Positions 43,319-52,286 of a stretch of DNA of 64,000 nt are shown piece after piece (positions within the stretch are counted from its first letter, which is position 1; every line of letters begins with the position of its first letter). The notes below the pieces were generated by a model that was not told the DNA's origin, made no database searches, and saw only the letters and a list, made by a program, of their open reading frames with translations. The stretch is taken from contig NZ_LYVF01000106.1 in the NCBI RefSeq assembly GCF_001655685.1, forward strand, positions 1-64,000, in the 5' to 3' direction. The translations under genes and the position numbers were made by a program. Source of the stretch: Desulfotomaculum copahuensis (GTDB lineage: Bacteria; Bacillota; Desulfotomaculia; Desulfotomaculales; Desulfovirgulaceae).

Positions 43319-43519
43319 ATGAAAACGGCTCTGGAACAGCTCCTGGAACGGGCTCTCAGCGATGCGGCCTTCCGCCGCAAACTGCAGGAAGATGCTGCCG
43401 GTTTGCTGGCGGAAGAAGGTATTCCAGCCGAAGAGGCCGTCTTGTTTCTTCAACTGGACCTGGAAACGCTGGTTTCCGAGCGTGAACGGCGTTACCAGAG
43501 AACCGCCCGGGGCGCCTGA
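43319..43519 (+). CDS. 66-residue NHLP/Os1348-like small protein
   Basis: A short protein with a strong ribosome site (AAAGGAGG). Its core LLERALSDAAFRRKLQEDA followed by GLLAEEGIP resembles the nitrile-hydratase-leader-peptide clan (NHLP, Os1348), whose members are leader parts of peptide natural products or short stand-alone proteins. The tail after residue 36 (LDLETLVSERERRYQRTARGA) has no Cys and no Gly-Gly site, so a modified core peptide is not evident. It sits directly before a radical SAM gene. It may be a binding or scaffold peptide instead. Confidence 0.65.
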   Translation: MKTALEQLLERALSDAAFRRKLQEDAAGLLAEEGIPAEEAVLFLQLDLETLVSERERRYQRTARGA

Positions 43520-43550
43520 CCGGGATGGATTGCATAGCGGAGGGCTAAAA

Positions 43551-45614
43551 ATGCAAATGAAAAAAGTGTTGCTTGTTCAGCCGCCGGAACCTAAAAACAT
43601 GCCTTTACCGGTCACGTTGCCGCTCGGTTTGTGTTGTGTGGCGGCTTATCTGGAAGATGTGGCCGAAGTGCGGATTATTTCCGCCACCCTGGACAGTGCG
43701 GCGGATGTGGTGGAGCGAGTGCGCTCGTTTCAGCCCGACCTGGTCGGCATTACCAACAATTATACCCTGGTTACGGATATGAATATTGCCCTGGCCGGGA
43801 GAATCAAGGAATTGGGGGACATACCCGTTGTTTTTGGCGGTCCGGGCGCGCAATTTTTACGCCGGTATATTTTGAATTCCGGCGTGGTGGACATGGTCGT
43901 CCGCGGTGAAGGGGAATTGACCATCCGGGAACTGGTGCGCAAGGGAACGCCGGAAGGCGTGGCCGGACTGACCTACCGGCGGGACGGGCAGATTATCGAC
44001 AATCCACCCCGGGAACTGATTGCCGACCTGGACGGCAAAAGACGGCCGGCGTACCACCTGGTGGACGGCATACCGGCGGTCCATCCGGTGGAATCAAGCC
44101 GGGGCTGCCTGTTCGATTGTGATTTTTGTGTGGCCAACCAGTTTTACGGCCGCACTTACCGGGCCATGTCCCCGGCCAGGCTGGCCGAACAGGTCAAGTT
44201 CCTTGCTCAAGATTTCGGTGCCTGGTATATCACCTTTTATGACGACAATTTCGGCCTGGATATGAAACGGGTGGCGGAATTTTGCGATCTGGTCATCGCC
44301 GAAGGCCTGCAGGTAATGTTCAGCGCCTCCTTCCGGGCGGATGCCCTGGCCCGCAATCCCGGGGTGGTGGAAAAGATGGCCCGGGCCGGTTTCGGTGTGG
44401 CCATGCTCGGCATTGAAAGCGCCAGCGATTACACCCTGCAAGTAATGAACAAGCGTATCAACCGTGAACAAATTCAAGAAGCAGTAAAACTTTTGAAGTC
44501 CCACGGCATTTTCACTGAAGGCCTGTTTGCCCTGGGCTACCCGCACGAAACGGAGCATATGCTTTTTGAGACTGTGGATTTTGCGCTCGCGCTGGATTTG
44601 GACGCGGTTAACTTCAATATTCTTACCCCCTACCCGGGTACCAGGTTGTACGAACGGGCCAGAGACAGTGGTGACTTACTTACCGAACGCTGGATTGACT
44701 ATGATCAGTTCACCCGCGTACTCAAATCCACCCTGCCCGGCATTGAAGAGGTTTGCCGCCGGATGCACCGCAAATTTTACATCCGTATCCCCTGGATCAA
44801 GGACAACTTTTCAGTTGATGAAAAAAACCCGGTCAAAAGCCTCTATGCCCGGGCCTGCTGGTTGTCAACCTGCCATTTGCGCTACGGCGGGCCGTCAACT
44901 ACCGGTGAGTGGGTAAAAACGCTGACCGCCTTCGGCCAGTTAAGCAGCGACGCACTGCAAAACGGGCAGCCCGGTTACCGGGCGGATGTGCTGTTCAGAA
45001 TCCGGGGTTGCGGTCAACTGCTGCTGAAAATAAGAAACGGCGTAATTCAGGAAATATCTGAAACGGAAAACAACGGTGAAATAGAAATTGACTTGAACAA
45101 CGGCACGCTGGTGGAGCTCTTCGGCGCCGGGCGGCTGGACGCGTTGAGCATGTTTATGGCCGGCCTGGCCGGGACAACCGCCGCAACGGAGCAATTGCTT
45201 CCTTTTATCAATTGGTGCAACGATTTTCAGGAAGCAGTCATGCTCAACCCGATGGAGGCACCGTCTTATGATCCGAATACCATTGTTCATGTGCTGAACG
45301 AACAGCGGGACGGGACGGGGGTGGAGGGAGACGCGCAACGAGCCATCGGTGATGGAAGTAATACGCTGGTGTTTGATCTGCATGACGGAAAATGTTCCGC
45401 ACTGCAGTTGCGGGCAGGGACGCAGGCAAACAGCCGGATCGTTGATGCCGGGCTTTTCCGCCAGTTGCTCACCGGAGACCCGGATGTATATGGGCGGTTG
45501 CTTTCCCGGGAAGATATCCGGGCGGACGGCCTGCTTGGGTCGATAATCGAGGGACTTGCCAGTATTGACCGGGGCGGTTATCTTGACCGGTTGAATGTGC
45601 GCATCAGCGCTTAA
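43551..45614 (+). CDS. B12-type radical SAM protein no. 2 with two SCP2-like domains
   Basis: A 687-residue protein. N-terminal B12-binding-like domain (about 1-135; LLVQPPEPKNMP, VVFGGPGAQF, VVRGEGELT). Radical SAM core with Cys 186, 190 and 193 (ESSRGCLFDCDFC) to about residue 410. Linker to about 470. Then an SCP2-like module (about 476-560: DVLFRIRG...LLLKIRNGVIQE...IEIDLNNGTLVELFGAGRLDA) and a second, weaker one (about 603-675: LVFDLHDGKCSALQLRAG). SCP2 folds bind lipids, so the substrate is likely hydrophobic and held by the same chain. ATG 43551 has GGAGG upstream. The 660-residue protein at 52283 has the same layout. Confidence 0.85.
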   Translation: MQMKKVLLVQPPEPKNMPLPVTLPLGLCCVAAYLEDVAEVRIISATLDSAADVVERVRSFQPDLVGITNNYTLVTDMNIALAGRIKELGDIPVVFGGPGAQFLRRYILNSGVVDMVVRGEGELTIRELVRKGTPEGVAGLTYRRDGQIIDNPPRELIADLDGKRRPAYHLVDGIPAVHPVESSRGCLFDCDFCVANQFYGRTYRAMSPARLAEQVKFLAQDFGAWYITFYDDNFGLDMKRVAEFCDLVIAEGLQVMFSASFRADALARNPGVVEKMARAGFGVAMLGIESASDYTLQVMNKRINREQIQEAVKLLKSHGIFTEGLFALGYPHETEHMLFETVDFALALDLDAVNFNILTPYPGTRLYERARDSGDLLTERWIDYDQFTRVLKSTLPGIEEVCRRMHRKFYIRIPWIKDNFSVDEKNPVKSLYARACWLSTCHLRYGGPSTTGEWVKTLTAFGQLSSDALQNGQPGYRADVLFRIRGCGQLLLKIRNGVIQEISETENNGEIEIDLNNGTLVELFGAGRLDALSMFMAGLAGTTAATEQLLPFINWCNDFQEAVMLNPMEAPSYDPNTIVHVLNEQRDGTGVEGDAQRAIGDGSNTLVFDLHDGKCSALQLRAGTQANSRIVDAGLFRQLLTGDPDVYGRLLSREDIRADGLLGSIIEGLASIDRGGYLDRLNVRISA

Positions 45615-45629
45615 GCGGAGGTGGTAGCA

Positions 45630-46400
45630 GTGGCGGATTCCGGCTTGCAGGGCAAGGTGGCCCTGGTTACCGGCGGTAGCCGGGGTATCGGACAGGCCGT
45701 TGCCCTGCGGTTGGGGGAAGCGGGGGTGCGGGTGGCGGTTAACTATGCCCGAAGCGCCGGTGAAGCCCGGGCGGTGGTTGAGTCGCTGGAGCGTTCCGGC
45801 AGCCGCGGGCTGGCCGTGCAGGCCGACGTGGCCGATCTTGAGCAGGCTTTGGGGTTGGTCCGAACGGTCAGGGAGCATTTTGGCGGGCTGGATATTTTGA
45901 TCAACAACGCCGGTCTGAACAGGGATAAAAATCTGGTGCTGATGTCTTTCGCCGACTGGCAAACAGTGTTGGACGTCAATTTAACCGGCGCCTTCAATTT
46001 GACCCGCGCGGCAATTTATGACTTCATGAAACAAAAAAGTGGCGCAGTTGTAAACATTGCTTCCGTAAGCGGCTTGATCGGCCTGGCCGGTCAGACGAAC
46101 TACGGCGCAACCAAAATGGGTTTAATCGGCTTTACCCGCTGCCTGGCCATGGAAGTGGCCCGTTTCGGGATCCGGGTCAACGCCGTTGCTCCCGGTTTGA
46201 TCGATACCGGAATGGTAAGGGAAATGCCGCCGGCTAAAGCCGGGGAGTTGATTTCCCGCATTCCCCTGGGGCGTGTGGGCGCCCCGGCGGAGGTGGCCGA
46301 ACTGGTGGCTTTTCTGGTTTCCCCGGCAGCCGCCTATATCACCGGTCAGGTGATTGCCATTGACGGCGGTCTTACACTGGGCGGCGCCTTAACACATTGA
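45630..46400 (+). CDS. 3-oxoacyl-ACP reductase (FabG-type SDR)
   Basis: A 256-residue short-chain dehydrogenase: [18 protein letters not shown] for [21 protein letters not shown], catalytic Ser in [11 protein letters not shown], Tyr/Lys in [15 protein letters not shown] and the ending [12 protein letters not shown]. It fits the ketoreductase (FabG) role of fatty-acid or type II polyketide chains. GTG 45630 is chosen since GCGGAGG lies just ahead; GTG 45621 overlaps it. Next to FabZ and ACP genes, it likely reduces the beta-keto group after each extension. Confidence 0.92.
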   Translation: MADSGLQGKVALVTGGSRGIGQAVALRLGEAGVRVAVNYARSAGEARAVVESLERSGSRGLAVQADVADLEQALGLVRTVREHFGGLDILINNAGLNRDKNLVLMSFADWQTVLDVNLTGAFNLTRAAIYDFMKQKSGAVVNIASVSGLIGLAGQTNYGATKMGLIGFTRCLAMEVARFGIRVNAVAPGLIDTGMVREMPPAKAGELISRIPLGRVGAPAEVAELVAFLVSPAAAYITGQVIAIDGGLTLGGALTH

Positions 46401-46415
46401 GGAGGTGTACCGGTG

Positions 46416-46853
46416 ATGGAATACCGGGAGTTGCTCCGCCTGCTTTCGCACAAGCCGCCTTTTGTTATGCTGGACCGGATTGAAGATGTACAGGCCGGGG
46501 AGTCCATCCATGCCTATAAAAACGTAAGCGGCAGCGAACCGTATTTTGCCGGCCATTTTCCCGGCTATCCCCTGTTGCCCGGTGTGTTGATCATTGAGGC
46601 CATCGCCCAGGCGGCCTGTGCCCTGGCTGTCATATCCCGGAGCCAGCCGGCGGAAAGCCGTTTTTTCCTGGCCGCCGTCAACCGTTTCCGTTTTCTGAAG
46701 CCGGTTTTTCCGGGCGACCGGCTGGATATTGAAGTTTCCATGATCAAAGCGGCCGGCGAGGGTATGGTGGTGGAGGGGGAGGCCCGGGTGAACAACGGGG
46801 TGGTGGCGCGGGGTCAACTGATGTTCGGGATACAAAGCGCCCAGGCACGGTAA
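46416..46853 (+). CDS. 3-hydroxyacyl-ACP dehydratase (FabZ-type hot-dog)
   Basis: A 145-residue hot-dog protein opening LLSHKPPFVMLDRIEDV. The catalytic His is in YFAGHFPGYPLLPGV and the Glu in LIIEAIAQAAC. The ending FLKPVFPGDRLDIEV is typical. ATG 46416 is the preferred start with GGAGGTG upstream. It makes trans-2-enoyl groups; no enoyl reductase is found in the visible cluster, so double bonds would remain. Confidence 0.93.
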   Translation: MEYRELLRLLSHKPPFVMLDRIEDVQAGESIHAYKNVSGSEPYFAGHFPGYPLLPGVLIIEAIAQAACALAVISRSQPAESRFFLAAVNRFRFLKPVFPGDRLDIEVSMIKAAGEGMVVEGEARVNNGVVARGQLMFGIQSAQAR

Positions 46854-46905
46854 AAGGCGGGTGAACGGGTGTGCCGGCCGGGCGTTGAAGGGGGCAGGTA
46901 ACACG

Positions 46906-48429
46906 ATGGCGGGCGATTTTGATGTGGTGGTGGTTGGAGCCGGTTTGAGCGGCCTTACTTGTGCCGCCCTGCTGGCCGTCCGGGGATGCAAAACGCTGCT
47001 GGTGGAAAAACACTCCCGGGTTGGCGGTTACTGCACAACTTTCACCAGAAAAGGATTTTCTTTTGAAGGCGGCATTGATTCAATCAATGGCGCCGGTCCG
47101 GAAGGGCCGTTGGCCCATACTTTCAGGCAACTGGGTATTGACAGCCGGCTGGGTTTCAAACGCCTGGACCCGGTTTTCACGATCAGCTTGGGCCGGGATA
47201 GTTTTACCATGCCGGCCGGTTTGAATGAATTGATCCGCAAGCTGTGTTTCTTTTTCCCCGGGGAAAAAGCGGGAATCGGGCGGTTTTTCACCTGGGCGCG
47301 GGATACGCACCGGTCCGTATTGCAGGCCCCTTACGCAGCCGCGGCGGCCAGGGATTTCTTGCGCGTGTTTTATCAGTCCCGGCATCTCTCTTTTCAAGAT
47401 TTGCTGGATCAATTCTTTACCAGTGAGCAGCTGAAACATACCCTGGGGGCCGTCTGGCCGGTGGTGGGACTGCCCCCCCGGCTGGCGTCGGCCATTTACA
47501 GCACGCACATTCTCATGGCCAACTTCCAGGATGGTGCTTATGTTGTGGAAGGGGGGAATCAAAATCTTCCCGATGAACTGGCCCGCGTTTTCCGGGAAAA
47601 AGGAGGTGAGCTGTTGACCGCCCGCCGGGTGACCGGTTTGAAGGTTGCCGGCCGGGCGGTGCAGGGGGTCCGGCTGGATGATGGTCAAAACATTTATGCC
47701 CGCGCCGTGGTTTGGTCCGGCAACCTCCTGGAGGCCTGGCGCATTTTAAACCGTCATGATCTGATCAGTCCGGTGCAGATCTCAAAAATGGAACAGTATA
47801 CAGTGAGTCTTTCCGCGGTACGGGTATTTTGTGGTACCGGTATGGATCTGCTCCGTCTCGGTGTACCGGCCGGGGCCTGGATCCTGCACCGTAACGCGGC
47901 ATACACGGAAAGCTATGCAAACAGTAAAAGCGGCAGCAATTTGGCGGAAACCGCCTTGTACGTTACGGTCCGATCAATGCATGATCCGGCGATGGCCCCG
48001 CCGGGGCATCACTGCCTGAGCGCCACTGTGCTGGCCGGTTATTTGACGGAAAGGTACTGGCGGGAGAACCGCACCGCCGTCCGCAGGCAAATTTTGCAGC
48101 GGGTGGAGGAAGTGATTCCCGGCCTGGCGCGCCATTTAAGCGTGGACAACTCGGCAGTGCCGTCCACTTTTTACCGTTATACAGCCAACGAATCAGGTTG
48201 TCTGTACGGCCTGGACCCCACTCCGGGGCAAACCATGATGGGACGGCCTAGAAGCAGGGGGCCGGTGAAAGGGCTTTATTTTACCGGGCACTATACTTTG
48301 CCCGGCGGTGGCGGAATGGCTGTGGTGCAGAGTGGAATCAATGCCAGCCGGATGGTGCTGGAAGATCTTTACGGAGGGGATTTTGGCGATGTTGGAGATA
48401 ACCGAGGAAATCAAGTCCATGGTGGCTGA
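46906..48429 (+). CDS. Phytoene-desaturase-like (CrtI-type) oxidoreductase
   Basis: A 507-residue FAD amine-oxidase-superfamily protein: DVVVVGAGLSGLTCAALLA and EKHSRVGGYCTTF at the start, YVVEGGNQNLPDELARVFRE in the middle, and LYFTGHYTLPGGGGMAVVQSG near the end. CrtI and CrtISO relatives desaturate or isomerise polyenes. Genes of this type also occur in anammox ladderane-candidate loci (established in outline). ATG 46906 is used; the ribosome site is weak. The last 41 bases overlap the ACP gene. Confidence 0.88.
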   Translation: MAGDFDVVVVGAGLSGLTCAALLAVRGCKTLLVEKHSRVGGYCTTFTRKGFSFEGGIDSINGAGPEGPLAHTFRQLGIDSRLGFKRLDPVFTISLGRDSFTMPAGLNELIRKLCFFFPGEKAGIGRFFTWARDTHRSVLQAPYAAAAARDFLRVFYQSRHLSFQDLLDQFFTSEQLKHTLGAVWPVVGLPPRLASAIYSTHILMANFQDGAYVVEGGNQNLPDELARVFREKGGELLTARRVTGLKVAGRAVQGVRLDDGQNIYARAVVWSGNLLEAWRILNRHDLISPVQISKMEQYTVSLSAVRVFCGTGMDLLRLGVPAGAWILHRNAAYTESYANSKSGSNLAETALYVTVRSMHDPAMAPPGHHCLSATVLAGYLTERYWRENRTAVRRQILQRVEEVIPGLARHLSVDNSAVPSTFYRYTANESGCLYGLDPTPGQTMMGRPRSRGPVKGLYFTGHYTLPGGGGMAVVQSGINASRMVLEDLYGGDFGDVGDNRGNQVHGG

Positions 48430-48637
48430 AATTACTGAATTGGAACCGGAGCTGCTCCGGCCGGATGCTTCCCTGACCAGGGAGTATCAGGTGGATTCAC
48501 TGGCGGCTCTGGAGATTGCCGTGGCGCTGGAAAAACGCTACGGTGTGTCCATTGCCGAAGAGCACCTGCCTCGCCTGGACAGTATTGCCGGAAGCGTGGA
48601 ACTGGTGCAGGAACTGCTCGCCCGGAAGGCTTCTTAA
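48389..48637 (+). CDS. Acyl carrier protein
   Basis: An 82-residue four-helix ACP. The phosphopantetheine Ser is in YQVDSLAALEIAVALEKRYG (DSL motif). The start MLEITEEIKSMVAEI at 48389 gives a standard ACP length; GGAGGGG lies 11 bases upstream, and the longer upstream frame is not protein-like. It overlaps the CrtI-like gene by 41 bases and is the only ACP seen in the cluster, so it is the likely carrier for KS-alpha/KS-beta, FabG and FabZ. Confidence 0.93.
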   Translation: MLEITEEIKSMVAEITELEPELLRPDASLTREYQVDSLAALEIAVALEKRYGVSIAEEHLPRLDSIAGSVELVQELLARKAS

Positions 48638-48708
48638 AACCGCCCGCCTGAATGACAACCGGGCGGCCGGAATGAACGGCCCAATCAATCCTGTTTCGGG
48701 AGGTAGGA

Positions 48709-51700
48709 ATGCATTTAACAAACTTTGCCGTCCGAAAACCGGTGACAATTGGCGCCCTGGCACTTTTTCTAATCGTGACTGGTTTTCTCCTGCAGGGAAA
48801 GTTGAGCGTGGAGCTTTTCCCGGCGGTGGACATACCCAACGTGGCGGTGTTGATAGAATATCCCGGCGGCAGCGTACAGGCGTCTGAACGGAATGTGCTC
48901 AAGCCGCTGGAGGATGCCCTGAAAACTGTAAACGGTGTAAAAGATATATATTCGAGCGCCTTTTCCGGATCAGCCGTTTGTGCTCTGGAACTCAGACCGG
49001 GCACTGATTTGAATCAAGCCGTGGTTGATGTGGAAAGAAAGATTGCGGAAAAGAAGAACGATTTACCGCCGGAAATAAAAAGCAGTGTGCTCAAGTTTGA
49101 TCTTAATGACCGGCCGGTGGTCACCCTGGCACTGACCAGCCGGTCCCGTTCCCCGGAGGAGTTGTACCGCCTGGCCGATGACCAGATTAAAGACCGTCTG
49201 GCCAGCCTGCCCGGGGTGGGTGAGGTTGACGTGTCCGGGGGGCGGCAGCGGGAAATCGATGTGGCGGTGGATCCGGTTAAACTGGCCGGGTATGGCCTTT
49301 CCCTGGCTCAAATCAGCGCTGCGATTAAAGCGGTTAATTTTTCGTTGCCCGGGGGGGATGTAAAGCAGGGCGGCCGGGAATTCGAGACCCAGATCCATCC
49401 GTTGCTTGGAAGCATCCGGGATCTGGCCGCGGTGCCGGTGCCGGCCGGCGATAACAATGTCTTGCTGGGGGATGTGGCCGGTGTAAAGGAGAATCCGGCT
49501 CCGGAGAGCGAGCGGGTCAGCTTGAACGGCCAGCCGGCTGTAACGGTGGCGGTGAAAAAGATCAGCTCCGCCGGTCTGGTGGCCACTTCGGATGCAATCC
49601 GGCATGAAACCGCCGTGTTGCAGTCCGCACTGCCGCCCGGTGTACACCTGGTGGCACTGGGGGATTCATCCGTATTTATCCGGGAGGTGCTTTCCGAAAC
49701 CGTACACAACCTAGCCGAAGGCATCATCATAACCGGGCTGGTTTTGCTGGTCGCCCTGCGCCAGTGGCGTTCGGCGATGATTGCCATGCTGGCCATACCC
49801 ACCTCCCTTTGTGCCGTGGTGCTGATCATGTATTTTGCCGGGATCAGCCTGAACATGCTCACCTTGATGGCCATGATTATCGCCATTGGGATTCTGGTGG
49901 ATGATTCAATTGTCATCCTGGAAAACATCGGCCGTCACATGGCTGCGGGTAAAGACCCCCGGCGGGCCGCCGTTGAGGGCAGGGAGGAAATCGGCAAAGT
50001 GGCCGTGGCCATTACCATGGCCGATGTGGCTGTTTTTGCCCCCCTGGCGCTGGTTGGCGGGTTTATCGGCCAGTTCTTCCGGGACTTCGGGCTGGTGGTG
50101 GTTTGTGCCACCCTCATCTCGCTGCTGGTCTCGTTTACACTCACTCCCATGCTGGCCGCCCGCTATCTGCATCCGTCACCGGCCGCTGATGAGCGCGGGA
50201 CGCGGCGGGCGCACCGCTTTTACCGGAGTGTGGTACGCTGGTCGATGCGCCACCGGGCGGCGGTAATCCTCCTGACCGGCGCCACACTGGCGGCGGTGGC
50301 CGCTCTGACCGCCGGCGGGCGGATCGGTACGGAATTCATGTCCCGGATTGACACCGGCCGGTTTTTTGTCTACCTGGAACTGCCGCCGGGCAGTTCCCTG
50401 GATGATACCGCCGGGGCGGCCGGCAGGACGGCAAAGAAGCTGCAGGGAATGGCCGGGGTGGCGGATGTGCTGGCAACGGCGGGGGCTATTCCGAACGAGC
50501 TAAGACAAGGTTACAACCTGGCCCAGCTGGAAGTTGACTTGAAGCCCCGCCGGGAAAGGAAGCTTTCCGTATGGGCGATTGAAGATGAGGTGCGGGGACT
50601 CCAGATGCCGCCCGGGGTTACGTTGCGGGTGGCGGAAGATGTGCTTTTTGGACGGGCGACTCCGCCGGTGAGCCTGATGGTTACCGGGCCGGACTTGCAT
50701 GAACTGGCCGGGCTGGCGGAAAAAGTGGAAAATACAGTCCGTTCCGTGCCCGGAACGGCGGATGTCAGCATGAACTGGCATCAGGGCCAGCCCACTATTG
50801 ATATTGCCGTTGATGAACAGCGGTCCGCGCGGATGAATCTCAGTCCGGATTTGATTGCCGCCAATGTGCGCCTGGCCCTGCAAGGGGAAACCGATCAGAT
50901 GTACCTGGAAAACGGCCGGGAGGAAGACCTGCGTCTGCACCTGGCCGGTTCCGGGCGGTATGATCCGGGGCATCTGGCGGCCCTGCCGGTGGGAAGCTCC
51001 AGTCAGGGAACGGTTCGTTTGGATCAGGTGGCGGATATTTCCTACACGGCCGGTCCGGTGGAAGTGAATCACTATAACGGGGAACGGATGATCATGGTTT
51101 CAGCCAATACCCGGGGGCGACCGCTGGGGGATGTACTGAATGATATCCGGCGGAAATTGCAGCTGCAGCCCCTGCCGGCCGGTTACCGGGTGGTCTTTCA
51201 GGGTGAGGCCTCGGATATGCAGGATTCTTTCCAGACCATGCTGGTGGTGCTTGTACTTTCAGTGATGATGGTATATCTGATCCTGATTATTCTTTATGAA
51301 TCTTTTACCACGCCGGTGCTGCGCATGGTTTCCCTGCCCCTGGCCCTGGCCGGTGGCATATTGGGCCTGTATTTAACGGGCAAAACCTTAAACCTCACGT
51401 CCATGCTTGGTTTGATCATGGTGGACGGACTGGTGGCCAAGAACGGTACCCTGTTGATTGATTATACGCATACCCTGCGCCAGCGCGGGATGAGCCTGCG
51501 CCGGGCGCTCGAGGAGGCCGGCGCGGTGCGGATGAGACCTGTTTTGATGACCACTGCGACTCTGGTATCGGCGATGCTGCCTGCCGCGCTGGCCCTGACG
51601 CCGGGCAGTGAGGCCCGCTCCGGTATGGCGGTGGTACTGATCAGCGGCTTGCTATTCTCCACTTTGCTGACCCTGATTGTAGTTCCAGTTTCCTATACGC

Positions 51701-51795
51701 TTATAGAAGACGGCAGTGACTGGCTGCGGCGGAAAGTACTGCCCGGCCGGAGGGCGGCAGTGCCCCTGGTTTCTCCCCGGGACGGTCCGGACTGA
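48709..51795 (+). CDS. RND-family exporter (HAE1/AcrB-type)
   Basis: A 1028-residue inner-membrane transporter with the RND layout: one helix at the N-terminus (PVTIGALALFLIVTGFLL), a large porter domain (about 35-330), a helix bundle, a second porter domain (about 550-830) and the final bundle. The proton-relay Asp pair is in GILVDDSIVILENI. RND proteins expel lipophilic compounds. No membrane-fusion protein or outer-membrane factor gene is beside it, so it may work alone, like MMPL-type lipid exporters. GGGAGG precedes the ATG. It probably moves the product or a precursor across or out of the membrane. Confidence 0.93.
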   Translation: MHLTNFAVRKPVTIGALALFLIVTGFLLQGKLSVELFPAVDIPNVAVLIEYPGGSVQASERNVLKPLEDALKTVNGVKDIYSSAFSGSAVCALELRPGTDLNQAVVDVERKIAEKKNDLPPEIKSSVLKFDLNDRPVVTLALTSRSRSPEELYRLADDQIKDRLASLPGVGEVDVSGGRQREIDVAVDPVKLAGYGLSLAQISAAIKAVNFSLPGGDVKQGGREFETQIHPLLGSIRDLAAVPVPAGDNNVLLGDVAGVKENPAPESERVSLNGQPAVTVAVKKISSAGLVATSDAIRHETAVLQSALPPGVHLVALGDSSVFIREVLSETVHNLAEGIIITGLVLLVALRQWRSAMIAMLAIPTSLCAVVLIMYFAGISLNMLTLMAMIIAIGILVDDSIVILENIGRHMAAGKDPRRAAVEGREEIGKVAVAITMADVAVFAPLALVGGFIGQFFRDFGLVVVCATLISLLVSFTLTPMLAARYLHPSPAADERGTRRAHRFYRSVVRWSMRHRAAVILLTGATLAAVAALTAGGRIGTEFMSRIDTGRFFVYLELPPGSSLDDTAGAAGRTAKKLQGMAGVADVLATAGAIPNELRQGYNLAQLEVDLKPRRERKLSVWAIEDEVRGLQMPPGVTLRVAEDVLFGRATPPVSLMVTGPDLHELAGLAEKVENTVRSVPGTADVSMNWHQGQPTIDIAVDEQRSARMNLSPDLIAANVRLALQGETDQMYLENGREEDLRLHLAGSGRYDPGHLAALPVGSSSQGTVRLDQVADISYTAGPVEVNHYNGERMIMVSANTRGRPLGDVLNDIRRKLQLQPLPAGYRVVFQGEASDMQDSFQTMLVVLVLSVMMVYLILIILYESFTTPVLRMVSLPLALAGGILGLYLTGKTLNLTSMLGLIMVDGLVAKNGTLLIDYTHTLRQRGMSLRRALEEAGAVRMRPVLMTTATLVSAMLPAALALTPGSEARSGMAVVLISGLLFSTLLTLIVVPVSYTLIEDGSDWLRRKVLPGRRAAVPLVSPRDGPD

Positions 51796-51872
51796 CCGTT
51801 GGAGCCGCCCGGTTTTGTGTGATGAGCAGTTGCTAACCCGGAGACGGGTAATATCGAAAGGAGCCAGAAAAA

Positions 51873-52286
51873 ATGATCAAGGCCGATCGCCGGCTGGTTT
51901 TGTCACGGATGGAGAAGACCTGCGCCAAGATGGGTGCGGACAGGAACGCCAGTGTTTTTTTCCAGAAAGGTGAAGGGGTGGAAGTGGGCTATGTTTTGAA
52001 AGATCTGGAACTGACTTTTTACCTGCGCCTGGTTGACGGCCGGATGGAAGTGGTTGAGGGGGCGGCCCCCAATCCGGCGGTTGTTATGGAGATGGATTTT
52101 TCCACTCATCACAGCATCCTGATGCGTACGATGCATCCCATGGAAGCAGTGGCCAGGAGAAAAATCCGGATCAAGGTTGAAAACCAGAAAAAGATGTCTC
52201 TAATTTTACCCATGACCGGTGTAATGTGCCGTGCTTACAGAGAGTCCGTGCAGGAGGAAACAGGCTGTGAGGAGGTGAGGGCATGA
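51873..52286 (+). CDS. Free SCP2-like lipid-binding protein
   Basis: A 137-residue protein with SCP2-like strand order: GYVLKDLELTFYLRLVDGRMEVVEGAAPNP (in parts), VVMEMDFSTHHSILMRTMHPMEAVARRKI and a C-terminal helix. In ubiquinone synthesis UbiJ and UbiT are SCP2 proteins that hold the lipid for hydroxylation (established). GGAGCC lies before ATG 51873. The stop overlaps the radical SAM start (ATGA). It likely carries the hydrophobic intermediate for its neighbours. Confidence 0.7.
   Translation: MIKADRRLVLSRMEKTCAKMGADRNASVFFQKGEGVEVGYVLKDLELTFYLRLVDGRMEVVEGAAPNPAVVMEMDFSTHHSILMRTMHPMEAVARRKIRIKVENQKKMSLILPMTGVMCRAYRESVQEETGCEEVRA

Noticed and set aside
43362-43550. Upstream extension of the radical SAM-SCP2 gene
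   Set aside because: The 63 extra codons overlap the NHLP-like gene in another frame and are rich in Trp/Lys; ATG 43551 with GGAGG fits the family start.
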